64,000 nt of DNA from Streptomyces flavofungini (GCF_014650815.1 NZ_BMVR01000021.1:1-64000), one strand, 5' to 3'. Shown: positions 35,186 to 46,673, counted from the first letter of the stretch. The notes: generated by a model from the letters alone, not told the origin. Translations and numbers: made by a program.

Positions 35186-37006
35186 ATGGCAACGAAGGTC
35201 TCCGACCACATCCTCGAACGCCTGCGGGTCTGGGAGGTCGAGCACGTCTTCGCCTACCCGGGCGACGGCATCAACGGCTTGCTCGCCGCCTGGGGCCGGG
35301 CGGACAACAGGCCCGAGTTCGTCCAGGCCCGGCACGAGGAGATGGCCGCCTTCGAAGCGGTCGGCTACGCGAAATTCTCCGGGCGCGTCGGCGTGTGCGC
35401 CGCCACCTCGGGGCCCGGAGCCATCCACCTGCTCAATGGGCTGTACGACGCCAAGCTGGACCACGTCCCGGTCGTCGCAATCGTCGGGCAGACCAACCGC
35501 AGTGCGATGGGCGGCTCCTACCAGCAGGAGGTCGACCTGCTGAGCCTCTACAAGGACGTCGCATCCGACTTCTGCGAAATGGTCACGGTCCCCGAGCAGT
35601 TGCCCAACGTCCTCGACCGGGCGATCCGCACCGCCTACGCGCGCCGCTCGGTGACGGCCGTCATCGTCCCCGCCGACGTACAGGAACTCGACTACTCGGC
35701 CCCCGAACACGCCTTCAAGATGGTGCCCTCCAGCCTCGGCCTCTCCTCCTACGCCCCCGTGCCCGCCCCCGACGACATCGAGCGCGCGGCACGGCTGCTC
35801 AACGAGGGCGAGAAGGTCGCCGTCCTCATCGGCCAGGGCGCGCGCGGCGCCCGCCAGGAAGTCATGGAAATCGCCGACCGGCTCGGTGCCGGGGTGGCCA
35901 AGGCACTGCTCGGCAAGGATGTTCTCGACGACGAGCTGCCCTATGTCACCGGCTCCATCGGCCTGCTGGGCACACGCCCCTCGTACGAGCTGATGCGGGA
36001 CTGCGACACCCTCCTGGTCATCGGATCCAGCTTCCCCTACACGCAGTTCCTGCCCGAGTTCGGCCAGGCACGCGCCGTGCAGATCGACATCGACCCGCAC
36101 ATGGTGGGCCTGCGCTATCCCTTCGAGATCAATCTCGTCGGGGACTCGCGCGCGACGCTTCGAGCGCTGCTTCCGCATATCGAACCGAACAAGAACACCG
36201 GCTGGCGCAAGAAGATCGAGAAGAACACGGCACGCTGGTGGGAGGTGATGGAGCGGCGGGCGGCCGTGGACGCGGATCCGATCAATCCCGAGTACGTCGC
36301 CCACTCCTTGAACGGGCTGCTGCCCGACAACGTCGTGCTGGCCGCCGACTCCGGTTCCGCCGCCAACTGGTACGCCCGGCACCTGCGGCTGCGCGAGGGC
36401 ATGCGCGGCTCTCTGTCCGGCACGCTCGCCACGATGGGGTCCGGCGTCCCGTACGTGATCGGAGCGAAGTTCGCCCACGGCGACCGCCCGGCCATCGCAC
36501 TCGTCGGTGACGGCGCGATGCAGATGAACGGCCTTGCCGAGCTGATCACCATCGCCAAGTACTGGGAGCAGTGGGCCGATCCGCGCCTGGTGGTCGCCGT
36601 CCTGAACAACCACGACCTCAACCAGGTCACCTGGGAGATGCGCGCGATGTCCGGCGCCCCGCAGTTCCTGCCCTCGCAGGCACTGCCCGACGTCGCCTAC
36701 GCCGGCTTCGCCCGCTCGCTGGGCCTGGGCGGACTGCGCGTGGCAAAGCCGCAGGACGTGCAGGGCGCATGGGAGGCGGCCCTCGCCGCCGACCGACCCT
36801 ACGTCCTCGACTTCCGCACCGACCCCGCCGTCCCGCCGATCCCGCCGCACGCGACCCTCGACCAGATCGAGGCCGCCGCCTCCGTCCTCAAGGGCGACAG
36901 CGACCGTGCCGCCATGGTCCGCCAGGGCTTCAAGGCCAAGGTCCAGGAGATGCTGCCGGGCAGCCACCACCGAGGGGTCAAGGGCGGCACCGAAGACGGC
37001 AAGTAG
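35186..37006 (+). CDS. Thiamine pyrophosphate-dependent pyruvate oxidase/dehydrogenase-like enzyme
   Basis: A 606-residue enzyme of the acetolactate synthase/pyruvate oxidase family. The N-terminal PYR domain holds the activating Glu in QARHEEMAAFEAVGYAKF. A central Rossmann-like domain (about 190-340) has VAVLIGQGARGARQE. The C-terminal PP domain carries the TPP/Mg motif VGDGAMQMNGLAELITIA through VVAVLNNHDLN. Length and the DHVPVVAIVGQ segment suit PoxB-like pyruvate:quinone oxidoreductases, though the membrane-binding tail of E. coli PoxB is not obvious. ATG 35186 follows AAGGA by nine bases. It stands alone, followed by an enolase-family remnant. Confidence 0.9.
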   Translation: MATKVSDHILERLRVWEVEHVFAYPGDGINGLLAAWGRADNRPEFVQARHEEMAAFEAVGYAKFSGRVGVCAATSGPGAIHLLNGLYDAKLDHVPVVAIVGQTNRSAMGGSYQQEVDLLSLYKDVASDFCEMVTVPEQLPNVLDRAIRTAYARRSVTAVIVPADVQELDYSAPEHAFKMVPSSLGLSSYAPVPAPDDIERAARLLNEGEKVAVLIGQGARGARQEVMEIADRLGAGVAKALLGKDVLDDELPYVTGSIGLLGTRPSYELMRDCDTLLVIGSSFPYTQFLPEFGQARAVQIDIDPHMVGLRYPFEINLVGDSRATLRALLPHIEPNKNTGWRKKIEKNTARWWEVMERRAAVDADPINPEYVAHSLNGLLPDNVVLAADSGSAANWYARHLRLREGMRGSLSGTLATMGSGVPYVIGAKFAHGDRPAIALVGDGAMQMNGLAELITIAKYWEQWADPRLVVAVLNNHDLNQVTWEMRAMSGAPQFLPSQALPDVAYAGFARSLGLGGLRVAKPQDVQGAWEAALAADRPYVLDFRTDPAVPPIPPHATLDQIEAAASVLKGDSDRAAMVRQGFKAKVQEMLPGSHHRGVKGGTEDGK

Positions 37007-37020
37007 CTGACGAACCGACG

Positions 37021-37298
37021 GTGGGCACCGTACACACGGCCGTGTACCGCGTGCCCACCAACGCCCCGGAGGCGGACGGCACCCTGACCTGGAACACCAC
37101 GATGATCCTGGTCAGCGTGGAGTGCGGGCCGGTCACGGGGCTCGACTACACCTACGCGCCCGCCACCCCGCGGCAGGCATCGCAAACGAGTTGCTCGCGG
37201 GCGTCGTCGCCGGAGCGCACGCCTTCGACATGCCGCGAATGAACGAGGCGAAGTATCGCACCGTACGCAACGCGGGCCACTCCATCATCTCCTCGTGA
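37021..37298 (+). pseudogene. Enolase-superfamily (mandelate racemase type) N-terminal remnant, frameshifted
   Basis: The first frame reads TVHTAVYRVPTNAPEADGTL, TWNTTMILVSVECGPVTGLD and YTYAPATP, the N-terminal capping domain of mandelate racemase/muconate cycloisomerase-like enzymes. After a shift near 37170 the reading continues IANELLAGVVAGAHAFDMP and KYRTVRNAGHSIISS to a TGA at 37296. The barrel domain with all catalytic residues is missing. Confidence 0.75.
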
Positions 37299-37315
37299 GT
37301 GATGGCGGTTTGTGC

Positions 37316-37331
37316 ACCTCGCGTGCGAGGT
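37316..37331. terminator. Hairpin between a remnant and a convergent gene
   Basis: ACCTCGC, GT, GCGAGGT is a perfect 16-bp palindrome directly before the stop of the convergent decarboxylase gene, followed on the plus strand by a T-rich stretch (TGTTGCT). Confidence 0.55.
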
Positions 37332-37337
37332 TGTTGC

Positions 37338-38804
37338 TCACCTGACCACGCGCACGGTACGGAAGTCGGGATCGGCAGCATCGGGCAGATTCATGCCGGC
37401 GCGTACGCCTGTCCGCAGATAGGTGAGGACCGGCTCCGTCAGACGTTCACCGGGCAGGATCACCGGGATTCCCGGCGGATAAGGGGTCACCGTTTCAGCG
37501 GCAACTCGGCCTGCGGCCTCGCTGATCGGCACGTCGTCGGTGGCAGCGAAGAAGGCATCGCGCGGCAGGCACGCCTGCTCCATCCTCAACTCGGCGGGCG
37601 GCGGTACCGCGACCACCGAGGCCTCGTCCCAGCTCTGTGCCGTGCGGACGAGGTCACGCAGCGCGTCCAACAGCGGCGCCGTCGTGGCCGAGCTGTCGGC
37701 GTGGGTGATCTGGACATTGATGCGGCGATGGTCGGCGAGGTGCACGTTGATGGAGCGCTGCTCACGCAGCCAGTCAGCAACCCGATACCCCGACAGTCTG
37801 GGGCCCGCGAGGTCGATGACGACGGGCAGCGGGTCGAGCGAATCGGCCAGGCCGGGTCCGCAGAAGTCCGCCGCGCCGTTGACGTGCAATCCGTCGATCT
37901 TCTCGATTCCGACGCGCAGTTCAGCAGCGGTCTCGAGAGCGTGACTGACGAGTTCGTGGCCGTGCAGGGCCATCTGGCGGCGCCAGCCGTCCAGGGCTGC
38001 GTAGACGAGCACGGAGGGACTGGTGGTCCCCAGCAGGTCCGCACGGTTCTGCAGCACTTCAGGTTCGACGAGGTCGCCTTGCAGGTGGAAGACGGATCCT
38101 TGTTCGAGGCCGGTACCCATCTTGTGGATGCTGGTCACGCAGACGTCGGCGCCCGCGTCCATCGCCCACGAGGGCAGGTCCCGGTGGAAGGGCAGATGCG
38201 CGCCCCATGCCTCGTCCACGATCAGGGGGCGGCCGTGCTGATGACAGATGTCCGCGGTGCCGCGCAGATCGGCGGCACTGCCGTACGGGGTGGGGCTGGT
38301 CACCAGGGCGCCCCGTGCGTTCGGGTGGGCGGCAAACGCGTCGGCGAAGTCCTGTGCGGAAGGCGGGTGGGCCAGATGCCGCTCCGGGTCCCATCGCGGC
38401 TCGACCCACACGGGCTCGATACCGGAAAGAATCAGTGCGGACACCACCGACTTATGGGCGTCGCGTCCCAGCAGCAGCTGCTCCTCGGGACCCGCCACCG
38501 ACAGCATCGCCGCTTTGACCGACAGGGAACTGCCACACGTCGTGAAGAACGTGTGATCCGCGTGGACGGCGTCCGCCATGAGGCGTTCGGCTTCCTGCAG
38601 ATACTGACCGCGCATGCGCCGGTCGTCCAGACCGCCCGAGGCCAGGAGATCATGCTCAAAGACCGATGCCCCGAGGATGCGCCGCACCTCGGGGTCCACG
38701 CCCAGGCCCTGCTTGTGGCCGGGCGGCGAGAAGGACAGCATGCCCTGGCGCCGGAAAGCATCGACAGCTTCCAGCACCGGCGCCCGCGAATGATCCAGTG
38801 ACAT
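37338..38804 (-). CDS. Orn/Lys/Arg decarboxylase family PLP enzyme
   Basis: A 488-residue fold-type I PLP decarboxylase. The PLP lysine is in VTSIHKMGTG, preceded by VDEAWGAHLPFH (the Asp that contacts the pyridine nitrogen) and by GALVTSPTPYGSAADL. The N-terminal FSPPGHKQGLGVDPEV is diagnostic for the biosynthetic-type arginine/lysine decarboxylase group (SpeA/Cad-like C-terminal shape without the long wing domain). ATG 38804 follows AAGGGTGG; an upstream frame start at 38840 lacks such a site. The likely product is a polyamine such as cadaverine or agmatine. It is separated from the LigD unit by a 75-base gap plus debris. Confidence 0.9.
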   Translation of the reverse strand: MSLDHSRAPVLEAVDAFRRQGMLSFSPPGHKQGLGVDPEVRRILGASVFEHDLLASGGLDDRRMRGQYLQEAERLMADAVHADHTFFTTCGSSLSVKAAMLSVAGPEEQLLLGRDAHKSVVSALILSGIEPVWVEPRWDPERHLAHPPSAQDFADAFAAHPNARGALVTSPTPYGSAADLRGTADICHQHGRPLIVDEAWGAHLPFHRDLPSWAMDAGADVCVTSIHKMGTGLEQGSVFHLQGDLVEPEVLQNRADLLGTTSPSVLVYAALDGWRRQMALHGHELVSHALETAAELRVGIEKIDGLHVNGAADFCGPGLADSLDPLPVVIDLAGPRLSGYRVADWLREQRSINVHLADHRRINVQITHADSSATTAPLLDALRDLVRTAQSWDEASVVAVPPPAELRMEQACLPRDAFFAATDDVPISEAAGRVAAETVTPYPPGIPVILPGERLTEPVLTYLRTGVRAGMNLPDAADPDFRTVRVVR

Positions 38805-38879
38805 GCCGTCCACCCTTCCCCGCACGAAGGCTGCTGTCACGCGTCGCCGACCCTTCCTAGACGAGCCGGGACGAACTCA

Positions 38880-39044
38880 TCAACGCGCTCGGCCACGTCC
38901 AGCCCCGCACCGAGAGCGCTGCCTGAAACACCGGCTGAGCAGGAGCAGGTCCGCGTCGGGGTGCTCGTAGTCATTGATCATGTCGATGACGAGGAGTGCG
39001 GGGCGGGAATGTGGGCGACGAGCGTGAGCGCGATCGTCCGTCAT
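38880..39044 (-). pseudogene. Truncated isochorismatase-family hydrolase
   Basis: ATG 39044 overlaps the TGA of the LigD-type gene (ATGA), so the two were translationally coupled. The 54-codon product begins with the family motif ALLVIDMINDYEHPDADLLL, whose Asp is the first catalytic residue, and then drifts to unrelated basic sequence and a stop. The Lys and Cys of the triad are absent; the normal length is about 180-200. Confidence 0.7.
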
Positions 39045-39967
39045 TTCGCACCACCGCCGCTCTTTGCCAGTCCTCGCAGGCGCCGGCTCGCCGCGGCCAC
39101 GACGCGGCCACGACGCGCGAGCCCCTCCCAAGGGTCCTTCTCGAGCCGGTCGCCAAGGTCGGTCACCGACCAACGACGGGCGGTCAGCGCCGGGTCGTCC
39201 AGTTCCTCCCAGCCCAAGGGCACGGCCACGGGCGCGCCCGGCCTGGACCGGACGGCAAACGGTGCGACCACGGTCTGGGCGTAGCCGTTACGCGCGACAT
39301 CCAGATACAGCCGCCCCTTGCGGGCCTCCTTGCGGGGCTCGGCCGTCAGCTCCTTCGCGTGCCGCGCCGCCAGCGTCTCCGCGGCGGCGCGGGCGAACGC
39401 GAGCACGTCATCCACGTCATCACGCCGGTTCAGCGGAACGACCACGTGCAGACCACGTGAGCCCGTGGTCATCAGACCCGACGGCAGTTCCAGCTCATCG
39501 AGCAGTTCACGCAGACGATGCGCGGCACGGCGCACGGGCTCGAAATCCTGGGCGGGCGGGTCGAGGTCGAAGACCAGGCGGTCGGGGCGACGCGGCCGGT
39601 CGCCTCGGCTGAGCCAGCGATGGGGAGTGATGCATGCCTGGCCCGCGAGATAGACCAAGGTCGCCGTGTCGTCACAGACCACGTGCGTCACCTCGCCGCC
39701 CTCCTTGGGCACCGTCGTGCGATGGATCCAGTCGGGGAAGTAGTCGGAGATCTCCTTCTGGTAGAAGCGGTCTCCGTCGATGCCGTCCGGCATGCGCTCG
39801 AGCATCAGGGGCCTGTCGCGCAACTCGGGCAGCATGCGCGGCGCCACGCGCCGGTAGTACTCGGCGAGATCGGCCTTGGTGATGCCGTCCTGCGGGAAGA
39901 GCTTCTTGTCGGGCCGCTTCATGTGAACGTTGCGTCGTCCTACCCGTAGCTCGACGTCAGAGCTCAC
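39041..39967 (-). CDS. LigD-type polymerase (primase) domain protein, stand-alone
   Basis: A 308-residue archaeo-eukaryotic-primase-type polymerase of bacterial non-homologous end joining, without ligase or nuclease domains. It has DKKLFPQDGITKADLAEYYRR, QKEISDYFPDWI, and the metal-binding DxD in LVFDLDPPAQDFE. HVVVPLNRRDD and VAPFAVRSRPGAPVAVPLGW complete the domain. It should fill gaps or add ribonucleotides at broken ends. GTG 39967 has a perfect AAGGAGG seven bases upstream. No ku or ATP-dependent ligase gene is in the window, so partners must be encoded elsewhere. An isochorismatase remnant overlaps its stop. Confidence 0.92.
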   Translation of the reverse strand: MSSDVELRVGRRNVHMKRPDKKLFPQDGITKADLAEYYRRVAPRMLPELRDRPLMLERMPDGIDGDRFYQKEISDYFPDWIHRTTVPKEGGEVTHVVCDDTATLVYLAGQACITPHRWLSRGDRPRRPDRLVFDLDPPAQDFEPVRRAAHRLRELLDELELPSGLMTTGSRGLHVVVPLNRRDDVDDVLAFARAAAETLAARHAKELTAEPRKEARKGRLYLDVARNGYAQTVVAPFAVRSRPGAPVAVPLGWEELDDPALTARRWSVTDLGDRLEKDPWEGLARRGRVVAAASRRLRGLAKSGGGAK

Positions 39968-40024
39968 GTCACTGCCTCCTTCGCACCTGTGCTGTCGAGA
40001 GCCTCCTTCGCTCCCCTGGCCGGA

Positions 40025-40906
40025 TCACGGCAGCGGCGTACCCCCAGTGGCGTTCATGATCTCCGCGGTGATGAAGCTCGCGTGCTCCGAAGCCAGGAAC
40101 ACGTACGCGGGAGCCATCTCGGCGGGCTGCGCCGGCCGGCCCATCGGAGCCTGCTTGCCGAACTCCTTGGTGTCCGGCAGCGTGGCCGGGATCAACGGCG
40201 TCCACACCGGCCCCGGCGCAACGGCGTTGACCCGGATTCCGTCCTCGACCAGCATCTTCGCGAGGCCCTGGGTGAACGTGACGATGGCGCCCTTGGTCAT
40301 CGCGTAGTCGAGCAGATGAGGGCTCGGCTTGTACGCCTGCACCGACGTGGTGTTGATGATCGACCCGCCTGACGGGATGTGCGGCACGGCCATCTTGCAC
40401 AGCCAGAACATGCCGTACAGGTTCGTGCGCACGACGCGATCGAACTGCTCCGTGGAAATCTCCGCGATGCCCTCGGGCTGCGACATTTGGTACGCCGCGT
40501 TGTTCACCAGCACATTGATGCGTCCGAACTCGGCCACGGCCCTCCCGACGAGCCGACGGCACTGCTCCTCCTCTCGGACGTCGCACGGCACAGCCACTCC
40601 GCGGCGCCCTGCCTTCTCGACGAGGTGCACCGTCTCCTGGGCGTCCTCCGCCTCCGAGGGCAAGTAGGTGAACAGCACATCCGCGCCCTCCCGGGCGTAG
40701 GCCAGAGCGACGGCCCGTCCGATACCGGAGTCGCCGCCGGTGACGACTGCCGAACGATGCTGCAGCAGCCCACTCCCCCGGTAGGAGTCCTCGCCGTGGT
40801 CGGGTGGCGGGTCCATCGGGCCGCTCCAGCCCGGCGGCTCCTGGTCCTGCTGAGCGAATTCCGGCTGCGGGTGCTTCGCCGTCGGATCCTGCGGGGTCTC
40901 ACCCAT
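40025..40906 (-). CDS. SDR family oxidoreductase, stress-related (YhdF/YhxC-like)
   Basis: A 293-residue extended-N-terminus SDR. The first 45 residues are polar and proline-rich (PPDHGEDSYRGSGLLQ), as in the general-stress glucose/ribitol dehydrogenase-like group. Then come VVTGGDSGIGRAVALAYA, LVNNAAYQ, IINTTSVQAY, and YAMTKGAIV with the catalytic Tyr and Lys; the C-terminus ends NATGGTPLP. AAGGA precedes ATG 40906. Neighbouring CBS, catalase and STAS genes support a stress-response setting. The substrate is unknown. Confidence 0.92.
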   Translation of the reverse strand: MGETPQDPTAKHPQPEFAQQDQEPPGWSGPMDPPPDHGEDSYRGSGLLQHRSAVVTGGDSGIGRAVALAYAREGADVLFTYLPSEAEDAQETVHLVEKAGRRGVAVPCDVREEEQCRRLVGRAVAEFGRINVLVNNAAYQMSQPEGIAEISTEQFDRVVRTNLYGMFWLCKMAVPHIPSGGSIINTTSVQAYKPSPHLLDYAMTKGAIVTFTQGLAKMLVEDGIRVNAVAPGPVWTPLIPATLPDTKEFGKQAPMGRPAQPAEMAPAYVFLASEHASFITAEIMNATGGTPLP

Positions 40907-41619
40907 CGGTACGGTTCCTTTCTGGGTCGCTTTCTCCAGCTTGGCCCGGACCTCCGGGGCGCGCGAACGACCACGGCTCGCGGCGGACCGCCCAAGGCTG
41001 TGCAGTTCATCGGAATGCCGGGTGTCCTGCGATCTGCGATCCCACACATGGGGAGCGAGGTATGCCGGCACCTCCCTGACAGTCGCGGGGGCATGCGGTG
41101 GGCCAGCCGACGGATTACCTCGTCGAAGACATCGGCCGCGCTGCAGATGCCGCGCACGGTGACCTGGCGTAGGCCGGTGGCTGCCTGGGAGCAAGAGGTG
41201 CCGTCGTCGACGAACGCGAGGTAGCCGGTGAACAGTTGCGGGTGGGCGTGGTGTCTTTCCATCCGAAGGGTGCCATTCTCGGCGAGCTGGATGTTGCGGC
41301 GGGCCCCAGGGCGCGCTCATCCCGATGCCGCAGCTACCTGGCGATGACAGCTGGCAGGCTGTAGCAGGCCGCACACATGCGACTGCGCCCCGGTGTACTC
41401 GAACCCACCGGGCCACAGCGAGCCCGGGCCGTACACGGCGACTACGCGACTGAAGACACACTTGACGCCTGGGCGCGCGCCTGTGACCCCCATGCTGCGG
41501 CAATCGGTGATCCGGGCTGGCGCCTTCCTCAGCTAAGGACATCTGCTTACGTCGGTGGCGAGATGCCCCCAGGCACGCCAGATGCGTCATGCCCTCTTCG
41601 GCTGCGCTCTTCGGGCTGA
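40907..41619. other. Spacer with one possible decayed frame
   Basis: Between the SDR and the CBS gene I see no intact gene. A minus frame from ATG 41262 to about 41085 (FTGYLAFVDDGTSCSQAATG, then VTVRGICSAADVFDEVIRRL) has coding-like composition and predicted helices, but it runs on into the SDR leader without family support. The rest is unassigned. Confidence 0.35.
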
Positions 41620-42045
41620 TCAGTCCGTGGCGAGTGCTTCGATCAGCCGTCCCGCTTCAGGATCTTTCCGAGCACGGGCGGCGTCTGCGAGGGCGACCAT
41701 GCCGACGGGGTCGATGACGGGCAGGCACCGCACCTTGTGCAGGGTCAGGGTTGCGAAGATCTCGTCCGCGTCATCGTCAGCGCCGATCGTCACGGCCTCG
41801 CCCTGTGCGAGGGTGCCGACTTCCCCCCCCTCGCTGGGGTCGAGACCTGTGCCGAGTACCTTGACGACGATGTCGCGGTCCGTGATCACGCCGATGGGAC
41901 GGTTGTCGTCTCCGCACATGGACAGCGCGCCGACCTGGAGGTCTCTTATTGGTTTGCGGGCTGCCGCCAGCACGGTCTCGTGTGCCCCGATGCGCTGCGC
42001 GCCACCGGCCATGATTTCTGGAACCGTAGTCATGGTGAACGTCAT
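41620..42045 (-). CDS. CBS-domain pair protein
   Basis: A 141-residue protein made of two CBS motifs, which together form an adenosyl-ligand-binding Bateman module. MCGDDNRPIGVITDRDIVVK is the first CBS end, EGEVGTLAQ-type spacing follows, and IFATLTLHKVRCLPVIDP with MVALADAARAR is the second. ATG 42045 or 42033 starts the chain. It lies 121 bases downstream of the catalase on the same strand. A homologous, frameshifted gene is at 45030-45469 and a smaller fragment at 44277-44459. Confidence 0.88.
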   Translation of the reverse strand: MTFTMTTVPEIMAGGAQRIGAHETVLAAARKPIRDLQVGALSMCGDDNRPIGVITDRDIVVKVLGTGLDPSEGGEVGTLAQGEAVTIGADDDADEIFATLTLHKVRCLPVIDPVGMVALADAARARKDPEAGRLIEALATD

Positions 42046-42166
42046 CCCTTCTTCCCTGGGAGTTCCCGCCGGGCATGTCCGATTGCCCGGCGCAGCCGCA
42101 GGGGAGATGGGGCGCCGTTTCAGGTTCGAGTCCCTGAGGCCGTAGCCGTCGCACGCGCCGCCCCGC

Positions 42167-44266
<2,100 letters not shown>

Positions 44267-44276
44267 CTGTCGCTCC

Positions 44277-44459
44277 TTACGGGTCGGTACGGAGCCCTGC
44301 TCCGGATCGGGCGGGCCCTGTCGATCTCGGCGAGCGCTGAGTCGGGATCGTTCCGCTCGGGCAACCCGCCGATGCTGACCACGCCGACGGGGCCCCTCCG
44401 CTCAGCGCGTCCGCCGGCCGCACCGCATGGGAACCAACGTCGACCACGATCATCTGCAT
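44277..44459 (-). pseudogene. CBS-domain C-terminal fragment
   Basis: Read on the minus strand across two frames, this stretch gives HAVRPAD and then VVSIGGLPERNDPDSALAEI. It mirrors HAVRRLP and GVVSIGDLARERDPGSALADI of the frameshifted CBS gene 0.8 kb away. It is therefore a diverged, broken copy of the same 3' end, sitting directly upstream of katE. Confidence 0.6.
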
Positions 44460-44689
44460 GCCGCCGGAGTACCCATCGATGGTCGGGCCATGCCAGGGAG
44501 GCAGGCTCCGCGCCCCGGATCGGGGGCCGCCATCACGAAACTGCGGCGACGCCGACCGAGGCCACAGCAGGGTTCTCTCCGGGCACTGCGCGTGTGGTCA
44601 GGCGCGCCGACCGCACGGGACGGAGCTTCCTGCTTGCGTGCGATGCCCATGGTGACCGCCCCGGCCGCCGCAGTGGGCGCCGTGGTCGC

Positions 44690-44960
44690 TGCCCAGGGTC
44701 TCGTCGGCGGGTGCCAGGCGGTTGGCCCAGGTACCGGCGCCCACGACGTACTGCTTGCGTCCAGGACGGCCGACGGCGTGCAGCACGGCGCAGGCCGCCA
44801 CCTCCGGCTGGTAGATCGGGGGCTGGGGTGGCACGGCAGGGCGGATCGGACCCAAGAGCACTGGGGCGTGTTCACGGCCGACAGCTGGACGACGGTGACG
44901 CGAACCCGGCTGTGTCGGTGCATCAGCTCAAGGCGCAGCGCGGAGGTGAAGCCGGGCTGT
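44690..44960 (-). pseudogene. SDR C-terminal remnant, frameshifted
   Basis: The first frame reads GFTSALRLELMHRHSRVRVT and VVQLSAVNTPQCSWV; after a shift near 44815 a second frame continues PIYQPEVAACAVLHAVGRPG and RKQYVVGAGTWANRLAP. Together they match the C-terminal third of a well-known SDR subgroup (FTESL..., PALNTPQ, PIYQPEVAA). The Rossmann half and the catalytic Tyr-Lys are gone. Confidence 0.7.
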
Positions 44961-45029
44961 CCGCGTCGACCATGGGTGGCTCCCGTGTACGTGCCTGTAC
45001 GGGTTTCGGCAGTCCCGGCATCTCTGCGC

Positions 45030-45469
45030 TCAGGGCGAGACGGTTCCCTGACCCGGGCTGGGTTCGGCCCTGCTGATGTCCGCGAGTGCGGATCCGGGGT
45101 CGCGCTCCCTGGCGAGGTCGCCGATGCTCACCACGCCGACCGGTCGACCGTCGCTGACGACGGGAGGCGGCGCACCGCATGCCGTCGCATCCGGCCCACC
45201 GCGTGGTCCGCCTCCTCGTCCGGTCCCACGCACACGGGGTCCGGCGTGCATACCGTGCCGGCGTCGATGATGCTCGGGTCGGCCCCGTCGGTGACCACGC
45301 CCAAGGCGATGTCCCTGTCGGTGACCACGCCGAGGAGGTGGCCGTCGTCGCAGACCAGTACGTTGCCGATGTTCTTGTCACGCATCAATTGCGCGGTCTG
45401 CGCCAAGGGAGTCCCGGGGGTGACTGAAGTGACGTTCGGTGTCATCAAGTCCCGTACCAGGTGCGGCAT
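45030..45469 (-). pseudogene. CBS-domain protein gene with a single-base frameshift
   Basis: ATG 45469 opens MPHLVRDLMTPNVTSVTPGT and continues through NIGNVLVCDDGHLLGVVTDR to MRRHAVRRLP, where the frame turns into a premature stop at 45128. Shifting one base (near 45155) restores VVSDGRPVGVVSIGDLARER through to TGA 45030. The restored product is a regular two-CBS protein of about 146 residues, like those found beside stress genes in Streptomyces. One base appears to have been deleted from CCGGTC. Confidence 0.75.
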
Positions 45470-46331
45470 GAGTGGTGCCTCGTCCTTCGGCTCGAAGTCA
45501 GTGCGGTCGTCGTGCGGCCCTGCGGTCAGGAGCTCCGCCTGGCGGGCCTGTGAGTACGCCGCGCACCTGGGGCCCGCAGGTGTGCCGCAGCGAGGGAATG
45601 GCTCCCGGGCAACCGCTCCGCGCCCTTCAATTCGGACGGTTTTCGGCGGGCCGGAACGGCGTCGGCCGTGAGTGTCATGCGGCGGGGGCTGGGCACCCGG
45701 CGCGAGCACGGCGGCACACCACCTCCGTGCTCATCGAGGGCGGCGTGGAGAAGCCTCATTTGGTCGACCGTGGTGGGCGGCGTAATGGCCGTCGCCAGGT
45801 TATGCAATCTGGGCGATATCTGCTGCCCCAAAGGTTCCATCCCAAACGCGCGCCTGTGGAACTATCCGTCGCATGCGTGGGCTTCGACCGTATTCGTTGA
45901 CCGCACCGTGGCTGCACTCTCCACCAGAGCGTTGGACGGAGCATGGATCCTGTGGATGCCGCGTCTCCTGTACACGCCTGCCTCGTCGATGCGTACTGGC
46001 TCGATTCCCCATACTTCCCCAAGCCCTCACTGCAGTGCAGTACTCCACCTCGGCCCGCCCCGTCACACCCTGCTGCGGGGCACTCCCTGGTGATGCTCCG
46101 CGCCTGTCTAGTCACGTTACTCACGGGGACTGTGGTGCTCAGGTAGAGACCGGCAGGTGCCGCGGTAGCAAACTGTCAAGAGCTAGCCGAGCCTATTCCC
46201 CATATGGGGTAAGGCAGACCTGGGTAAGCCTTAGTGAGCGTATGTTTTCCGCCAGGCCACCGTGGGCCTCGCGCGCTTGCGGTCTACTGCGGAAATTGCA
46301 GAGCACAGCGTCTCCGAAGGGCCGCACGCGT
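45470..46331. other. Intergenic region, no gene recognised
   Basis: The 0.86-kb stretch drops in GC after about 45780 and lacks coding-like frames with plausible starts. It must contain the promoters of the divergent CBS and STAS genes. TAAGGC and GCCTTA face each other at 46210-46233, a weak dyad. Confidence 0.45.
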
Positions 46332-46673
46332 ATGCCGTCACCGAAGTCGTTCACAGTTGATGTCATCGATGTCCTTGACACCGTTCTCGTCCGCGTCTGC
46401 GGTGAGGCAGACCTAGCCACTGCTCCCCAGCTGGCCACTGCCTTGGAACGTGTGGAACACCGGCGCTGCGAACTCGACCTCTCACAGGTCACGTTCGCCG
46501 ACTCCACCATACTGGGACTGCTCGTAGGCCACCACCGCCGTGCCGGGGCCCAAGGTGGCACAGTCCGCCTGGTCGGCGCCTCCCGGCCAGTCTGCACCAT
46601 CCTCAACATCACAGGGGTCGCTCATCTCTTCTGGCCTGACACCGGCCCACCGAAGCATCCACGTCCCTCTTGA
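46332..46673 (+). CDS. STAS-domain anti-sigma factor antagonist
   Basis: A 113-residue single STAS domain protein of the SpoIIAA/BldG/RsbV type, which binds anti-sigma kinases in partner-switching control. It has the fold order DVLDTVLVRVCGEADLATAP, LERVEHRRCELDLSQVTFAD and STILGLLVGHHRRA. The phosphorylatable serine is at the usual place (FADSTILG), followed by GTVRLVGASRPV. ATG 46332 is weakly supported by AAGGG 11 bases upstream. No anti-sigma kinase or sigma gene adjoins it. Confidence 0.9.
   Translation: MPSPKSFTVDVIDVLDTVLVRVCGEADLATAPQLATALERVEHRRCELDLSQVTFADSTILGLLVGHHRRAGAQGGTVRLVGASRPVCTILNITGVAHLFWPDTGPPKHPRPS

Noticed and set aside
46205..46235. TAAGGC...GCCTTA dyad resembling an iron-regulator box upstream of the STAS gene
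   Set aside because: The spacing and core do not match the 19-bp DmdR/IdeR consensus, and there is no iron-related gene nearby.
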